Below, piece by piece: positions 59,707 to 64,000 of a stretch of 64,000 bases of DNA; position 1 is the stretch's first letter, and every line of letters begins with the position of its first letter. The stretch is from NCBI GenBank assembly GCA_023421505.1, contig JAEZTJ010000016.1, positions 35,549-99,548 of the forward strand, read 5' to 3'. Source of the DNA: Bacillota bacterium. GTDB lineage: Bacteria > Bacillota > Clostridia > Lachnospirales > Lachnospiraceae. The notes under the pieces are model-generated. The model saw nothing but the letters and a program-made list of their open reading frames with translations. It had not been told where the DNA came from and did not search any database. Both the position numbers and the translations under genes were made by a program.

Positions 59707-59862
59707 TTAAAAGCTTCGTGCATAGCCTTCCTATCCTTTAAACTCAAATGCTTCAGTAGTATCTAGTAAAAACTCTGAATAATATATTTTCATGTGAAAG
59801 CTTAACAAGTTACAACAGAATAATAATATATTTTAAAACCATTTGGATTAATTTGTCAAGTG

Positions 59863-60801
59863 CTATTTATATTCCTTAAAAATTACATCATTCTTAGCCT
59901 CTGATAACTTATCGATAAACTTTCGGTCTAGCTCGGTGAATTTATAATCCTTTGGATAGATAAATGCATCCCTATACCTATGTCCGGATGCCTTACATTT
60001 TCTTTGAATTAAATTATAACGGACGAGCCATTTTTCAGGGATCGGAGAAACCCACATATAGGTCGTAGGAATTGTAGACAGCATGTCATACTGACTACAG
60101 CGCTCATAAATATAGATATGCTTATGTTTATGATCAGCCTTATTCATCTTCACTCCGCTGCCCTGCATAAGATAGGGGATTATTGTATCTCCATGTTCGA
60201 TTTCTGTAAATTCACGAAGTTCTTTATACTCTACTTTCTCTCTATTTGCCAAAGGATGCTTCACTGACATCAGAGCAAGGTGTTCAAATTCCCATAAAGG
60301 CTCATATTTTAATTGTTTGTCCGTAAGATAATCAAAAAAATAATTCTCATATTCTATCTGATAGCGTATGATTCCAATATTGTATGGACCATCAATTATA
60401 TTATTAATAACCTGAATTGAATTGGTTTCATGAACGTTAACCTTTATTCCTCTCGTATCGTCTAACTCAGAAACAAATCGAGTTATGGCATCAGCAATGT
60501 AGCTACCTCTTGGTATGGAGATATTAAAGCTCTGGGTATCCGTACAGGCTGTATCTGATAAAGCCTCCATCTTCTCGATCTGAAGGAGAACATTTCTTGC
60601 ATAGGTTAAAAACTCCATGCCCTTCTGCGTGGGAGATACCCCTTTGGAAGTACGTTCAAATATTGAATAACCTAAGGTATCCTCAAGCTCCTTAATCGCC
60701 TTACTTAAGCTTGGCTGTCCCATAAAAAGATTCTCTGCTGCCTGGGTGATAGAGCAGGTTCTTTCAACCTCTATTGCATATTTAAAATGCAGCGTATTCA
60801 T
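59863..60801 (-). CDS. LysR-family transcriptional regulator
   Basis: A 312-residue LysR regulator. The N-terminal helix-turn-helix has SITQAAENLFMGQPSLSKAI followed by KELEDTLGYSIFERTSKG, and the rest is a periplasmic-binding-protein-like effector domain. It is downstream of the second rex by 27 bp on the same strand. The target and effector are unknown; candidates are the Fe-S protein gene and the alcohol dehydrogenase. Confidence 0.9.
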   Translation of the reverse strand: MNTLHFKYAIEVERTCSITQAAENLFMGQPSLSKAIKELEDTLGYSIFERTSKGVSPTQKGMEFLTYARNVLLQIEKMEALSDTACTDTQSFNISIPRGSYIADAITRFVSELDDTRGIKVNVHETNSIQVINNIIDGPYNIGIIRYQIEYENYFFDYLTDKQLKYEPLWEFEHLALMSVKHPLANREKVEYKELREFTEIEHGDTIIPYLMQGSGVKMNKADHKHKHIYIYERCSQYDMLSTIPTTYMWVSPIPEKWLVRYNLIQRKCKASGHRYRDAFIYPKDYKFTELDRKFIDKLSEAKNDVIFKEYK

Positions 60802-60828
60802 TTCTTTACCAACCTTCTAATTATAAGT

Positions 60829-61467
60829 TTAATTCATCGCCTGTTTCAAATGTTTTGACAATACCGCAAGGGAGGCTGCCAAATTTTCATTCTGTACCAG
60901 TATATGCTCCGGAACAGATAGCATAACCGGAGCAAAGTTCCATATCGCAAGAACACCGCCTGCCACTAACTGGTCACATACCACCTGCGCCTGTATCGCG
61001 GGAACAGTAATGATACCGATATGGATCTTCAAACGCCGACATAGGTTACTTATTTTTTCTGTCGGCAACACTTTTACACTATTGATTTCATTGCCTATAT
61101 TATCCGGGTTAGAATCGAAGGCCGCTACGATTTTGATACCATAATTCTGGATACCTTCTAATGCCATAATAGCCTGCGCTAAAGGACCGACTCCAACTAT
61201 GACCGCTTCATCCGCATTATGATAACCTAGCAGCTCTTCCATATTATTCAGTAATTCTGATATGATAAACCCTGTCTTCGGTTTCCCTTTAGCTGAATAA
61301 ACCGCTGCAAAATCCTTGCGGACCTGCACCTCATTCAAATTTAGAAGCTCTGCTATCTTCGGCGCAGACACTGTCTCAATCTGCTGACTATGAAGTATTC
61401 GCAGCTGCTGGATATAGTAGGGCATTCTATGTAATGCCTGTGTCGTTACAGAATTGTGGTTATTCAT
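60829..61467 (-). CDS. rex: Redox-sensing repressor Rex (second copy)
   Basis: A 212-residue Rex family protein, clearly diverged from the copy at 53733. The winged helix (LNLNEVQVRKDFAAVYSAKG) and Rossmann domain (VGVGPLAQAIMALEGI and AAFDSNPDNIG) are present; the GxGxxG becomes GVGPLA, which may change NAD(H) binding. The shared C-terminal stretch IWNFAPVMLSVPEHILVQNE is close to copy 1. ATG at 61467 follows GGAGG; a GTG one codon upstream was rejected. Two rex genes in one window suggest separate targets. Confidence 0.88.
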   Translation of the reverse strand: MNNHNSVTTQALHRMPYYIQQLRILHSQQIETVSAPKIAELLNLNEVQVRKDFAAVYSAKGKPKTGFIISELLNNMEELLGYHNADEAVIVGVGPLAQAIMALEGIQNYGIKIVAAFDSNPDNIGNEINSVKVLPTEKISNLCRRLKIHIGIITVPAIQAQVVCDQLVAGGVLAIWNFAPVMLSVPEHILVQNENLAASLAVLSKHLKQAMN

Positions 61468-61742
61468 CACTAGCCTCCATTCTATCAGAATTTATAATTT
61501 TTCTTTAAAACATACTTTTGCATATTATTGCAGAAGATCATTCTAGATTATGAGCTATATGTGTAATTTTTTAACACTTATTGACTATATGTTTGTGGGG
61601 ATTACGGGTACCTTTATATAAGTATTCTGCTATCGATATTGTAATACTGATAATGAAATAAGTCAATGCCAATCCCTTACGGAACAGTCTACTTAATTAT
61701 GCCTTTTATACTAGACTTTGGGCGTGCATGCCTTTTGGGCCT

Positions 61743-62264
61743 TTATTCAATTTCAACAATATACATTAATTCTTCTCTCTCTTCTTTAGAAGCTTTATTC
61801 CTGCGGCCTTGTGTTTTACTGACGAGTGACATACCTAATTTTTCCATTACCTTGTACGAAATATTATTTTCACTATCGCAATAGGCAATGAATTTTCTCA
61901 CTTTTAATTCTTTAATTGCATAGTCCATGATTCCTTTTGCCGCTTCTGTTGCATAACCATTTCCCCAGAACTTCTTACTTATAATCCAACCAAGTTCACC
62001 TTCTGTATAATCGTTATTAAAGTAAATACTAACCCCACCGATGTGTTCCTGATCTAACAGGATTGCATACTCATAAAACTGAGGGTTACATTTCTGCCAT
62101 TCATCCTGTACCTTTTCTAAAAAGCTTTTCGTTTCATTTATATTAGTATTTGGTAGGTGTACCATATATTTTGTGTTATCTAAATCACTTGAATATGTAT
62201 GTGTAGATACCAGATATTGCAGTCCCAATGGGGTCAATAACAACCTTTTTGTTTGTATATTCAT
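61743..62264 (-). CDS. GNAT-family N-acetyltransferase (RimJ-like)
   Basis: A 173-residue acetyltransferase of the Acetyltransf_3/RimJ group: TKRLLLTPLG at the start, IGGVSIYFNNDYTEGELGWI in the middle, and NGYATEAAKGIMDYAIKELK for the acetyl-CoA helix. GAGGAG precedes the ATG. Acceptor unknown. Confidence 0.9.
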   Translation of the reverse strand: MNIQTKRLLLTPLGLQYLVSTHTYSSDLDNTKYMVHLPNTNINETKSFLEKVQDEWQKCNPQFYEYAILLDQEHIGGVSIYFNNDYTEGELGWIISKKFWGNGYATEAAKGIMDYAIKELKVRKFIAYCDSENNISYKVMEKLGMSLVSKTQGRRNKASKEEREELMYIVEIE

Positions 62265-62329
62265 TCTATCTCCTCAATATTTTATTTCATAACGAAATGT
62301 TATTTGGCAAATAACACCTTCATATAATC

Positions 62330-62584
62330 CTAAATCGCATGAATTAGGATGGGTACGAATAGTGTATTACTTTTCTTATACAACAAAGCAAAGACTCCAC
62401 TTATCAATATCCCTTGTCCTAGTAAATTACTGAAAATTGATCTTATAATTTCTAACAAAGTGTAATCATTCAATATAGCTGGCATGATTGAATGCGCTGC
62501 ACCGAAAAGTATACCACTTATAACTACGGCCACCCAAAATCCTACTTCCCGCTCTATTAACGAATACAAACATCCCCTAAAGAA
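62330..62584 (-). pseudogene. CPBP-family membrane protease, N-terminally truncated remnant
   Basis: Directly after the TAG stop of the upstream cupin gene the same frame continues as FFRGCLYSLIEREVGFWVAV. This is the part after the catalytic EExxR motif of CPBP/Abi proteases. The later motifs FGAAHS and PILIHAI are kept, but the EE and the N-terminal helices are gone. A TTG at 62569 after AGGGGA could start translation of about 79 residues, which would be catalytically dead. Most likely a deletion joined the cupin gene to the protease tail. Confidence 0.75.
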
Positions 62585-62902
62585 CTATATCTGCTCAAAT
62601 AAAAGCATTTGAACCCAGCTGCCTTTATCCATAATAACCATATGTTTATCTTCTTCACTTGTTGGTATATGAATGATATCACCCTTTTTAAAATGCTCTA
62701 TTACACCATTAAAATTTATATTACATTCACCCTCTAAAACAAACCCTGAATGGCCTTTTTTACACCAATCCGGCTCAACCAATCCTTCCGAGAACTCAAC
62801 TATACGGATTTTTATATTTTCATTAATAAAAGCTTTGTACTTTGCTCCAGTCATTGGTTTAACCCATTCATATGTATCAAAATCTATTAAATGCTTTTCC
62901 AT
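62585..62902 (-). CDS. Cupin-domain protein
   Basis: A 105-residue single cupin. The metal-type motifs are seen as KKGHSGFVLEGECNINFNGV and FKKGDIIHIPTSEEDKHMVI. AGGAGC precedes the ATG at 62902. The function is unknown. Its last codons and stop abut the CPBP remnant, so the true C-terminus may be changed by the deletion. Confidence 0.85.
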   Translation of the reverse strand: MEKHLIDFDTYEWVKPMTGAKYKAFINENIKIRIVEFSEGLVEPDWCKKGHSGFVLEGECNINFNGVIEHFKKGDIIHIPTSEEDKHMVIMDKGSWVQMLLFEQI

Positions 62903-63212
62903 TATTTTGCTCCTCGCTTTTAATTCCTATTGGTAGTAGTAATTGTTTCATATCGCGAATTTATATTATCACATATTGTATATGGTTACAATATTTTACC
63001 ATTTAATTAGCAAGCCAGACTGCAGATATAGTTTGAATAGTCTGCAAAATTCATGTAGACTTAAAGGTAGACTTAAAGGTTCAAACAAATTCACAGGGCA
63101 GGTATGTTACTTAAATTGAAATATACCGTATGATATGTTCCTACAGATATAAGGCTAATGAAAATGTTATATGATTATTAAATGCGTAAAGTGAAAAGCG
63201 CATATACTCCAA
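62903..63212. other. Gene-free spacer with short tandem repeat
   Basis: About 310 bp. It holds a 12 bp tandem repeat (63055-63078) and an imperfect inverted repeat CAGACT / AGTCTG (63017-63043). No gene is seen. Confidence 0.45.
63055..63078. repeat. Two tandem copies of GTAGACTTAAAG
   Basis: Exact 12 bp units in direct tandem. Possible regulatory half-sites or replication slippage; nothing decides. Confidence 0.5.
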
Positions 63213-64000
63213 TTAGTATAATCTTCCTTCATAATCATCGCTTGCTTTTTTATCGGTATAAAAGATTACAAAATCACCTGCCTTAAAATTGAATACTGCT
63301 CCTTGATTATCTGTCTTCTGCACAGACGCACCTTCTGTCACCCACATGGAGCAGTTGCCATTCTTTAAGTAATTGTTTGCATTGATATAGGATAAATGCT
63401 CCTTGCCGTTTTTATCTATCGTGACGATATTGAAGTTAACAATAATATATCCTCCCGTCAGCCAGAAGTTTTCTCTGTAATCAATCCCGTGCTTTTTTAA
63501 ATATCCATATACATCATAGCCTGTGGGTACGCAATGGACATGCATCGGAAGCTTATAGGTACCATACCAGCGCTGTATATATTTTGATAGGTCTGTTTTG
63601 GTCAGTTCCTTCCTTTCCTTCTTTACCTCAGTATACGAGCCTAGGCCTGTCATCAAAGCGGCATAGTCTGTACCGACAAAGGTTCGAAATGCCGGTAATA
63701 GCTTAAGCTTAGAGTAGGAATACATCGCACTGTACTGCGTGGATATCTTGGCATAGGCTTTATTCATGACCGCAGCTGTATTTTTGATCTCTCTCTCTGG
63801 TATTCTGCTATATATATTACCGGTTGAACCAGATTGGATGTTGACGAGATCAATCCCTTCTCCTACTTTGACAATCGGCTGCAGCTTACCGTTAATCTCT
63901 TCTTTATAATAGAGGTCTACCTGTTGTCTATTCTTTCCCTTGGCATCCACATAATAGAAGGTCGGTGTGATTGTGATATGATTACCACTTCCGTACATTT
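63213..64000 (-). CDS. C-terminal part of a large secreted-type protein (start outside window)
   Basis: At least 261 residues are visible and the frame is open at the window edge. The first Met in view (63998) is not preceded by a readable SD, and no signal peptide follows, so the N-terminus is outside. The sequence has GNHITITPTFYYVDAKGKNR and LTGGYIIVNFNIVTIDKNGK, rich in beta strands, and a charged ELTKTDLSKYIQRWYG. It resembles large uncharacterised Clostridia surface proteins, but I cannot name a family. Confidence 0.7.
   Translation of the reverse strand, partial: MYGSGNHITITPTFYYVDAKGKNRQQVDLYYKEEINGKLQPIVKVGEGIDLVNIQSGSTGNIYSRIPEREIKNTAAVMNKAYAKISTQYSAMYSYSKLKLLPAFRTFVGTDYAALMTGLGSYTEVKKERKELTKTDLSKYIQRWYGTYKLPMHVHCVPTGYDVYGYLKKHGIDYRENFWLTGGYIIVNFNIVTIDKNGKEHLSYINANNYLKNGNCSMWVTEGASVQKTDNQGAVFNFKAGDFVIFYTDKKASDDYEGRLY

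Noticed and set aside
59625..59747. 41-residue N-terminal extension of the QueG-like protein
   Set aside because: It is encoded by the R3 element, with GGGG SD before the ATG at 59624.
1..64000. CRISPR array, tRNA, rRNA, transposase, prophage
   Set aside because: No regular spaced repeats, no clover-leaf sequence with a GGTTCGA-type arm, and no phage or transposase genes were found by reading; a tRNAscan or rRNA search could still find something I missed.

Overview
The window reads as chromosome of a low-GC, anaerobic, spore-former-type Firmicute, most likely a member of the Lachnospiraceae (clostridial cluster XIVa). Evidence: AT-rich intergenic DNA, strong GGAGG Shine-Dalgarno (SD) sites, many [4Fe-4S] enzymes, an electron-bifurcating type [FeFe] hydrogenase, Nfn-type transhydrogenase genes, Rex redox repressors and iron-dependent alcohol dehydrogenases. 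Nearly all genes lie on the minus strand. No rRNA, tRNA, CRISPR array, transposase or prophage gene was seen. Species cannot be named from the sequence alone.

Layout. 1-5 kb: a truncated lipoprotein, an OmpR/histidine-kinase pair, and an HxlR regulator with an FMN-binding split-barrel protein. 4.7-10 kb: a sugar-type ABC importer (binding protein, two permeases, YesL-like protein) divergent from an AraC regulator. 10-22.4 kb: a complete reductive pyrimidine-degradation locus: carbamoyl-beta-alanine amidase, PreA-type dihydropyrimidine dehydrogenase, dihydropyrimidinase, a THI5/NMT1-like ABC importer, an iron alcohol dehydrogenase, a class III aminotransferase and a PucR regulator. Together these would import a pyrimidine, reduce and open the ring, release ammonia and CO2, and turn beta-alanine into malonate semialdehyde and then 3-hydroxypropionate. 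22.7-30.4 kb: small and secreted proteins, a yjdF remnant, AraC-dapA, transporters, and a phosphodiester-glycosidase-type protein.

30.8-40.5 kb: a gas vesicle cluster: two gvpA copies, gvpN, gvpO, a Cdc48-like double AAA ATPase, three gvpF/L paralogues, gvpH, gvpG, a gvpS-like gene, gvpK, gvpJ, plus an unknown disordered protein gene transcribed the opposite way from a shared palindromic promoter. 40.6-49.2 kb: a beta-propeller protein, a DMT exporter, an MMPL/YhgE-like pair with a divergent TetR gene and operator, and an HxlR/flavin-reductase pair. 49.3-58.2 kb: rex, hydC, hydB, hydA and a small [2Fe-2S] gene, then nfnB, nfnA and an iron alcohol dehydrogenase. 58.9-64 kb: an Fe-S protein, a LysR regulator, a second Rex, and small genes including a CPBP-protease fragment.

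Between genes there are at least three families of small non-coding repeats. A ~150 bp hairpin MITE-like family has two full copies flanked by short direct repeats, and one of them supplies the 3' end of nfnB. A 71 bp hairpin element sits exactly in the SD of the downstream gene and is flanked by an 8 bp duplication of that SD, so a new SD is left behind after insertion. A third hairpin element sits just before gvpN and an Fe-S protein gene. These SD-associated elements, the circularly permuted THI5/NMT1 binding protein, and the gas vesicle cluster with its Cdc48-like ATPase and unknown divergent gene are the most interesting parts of the window.
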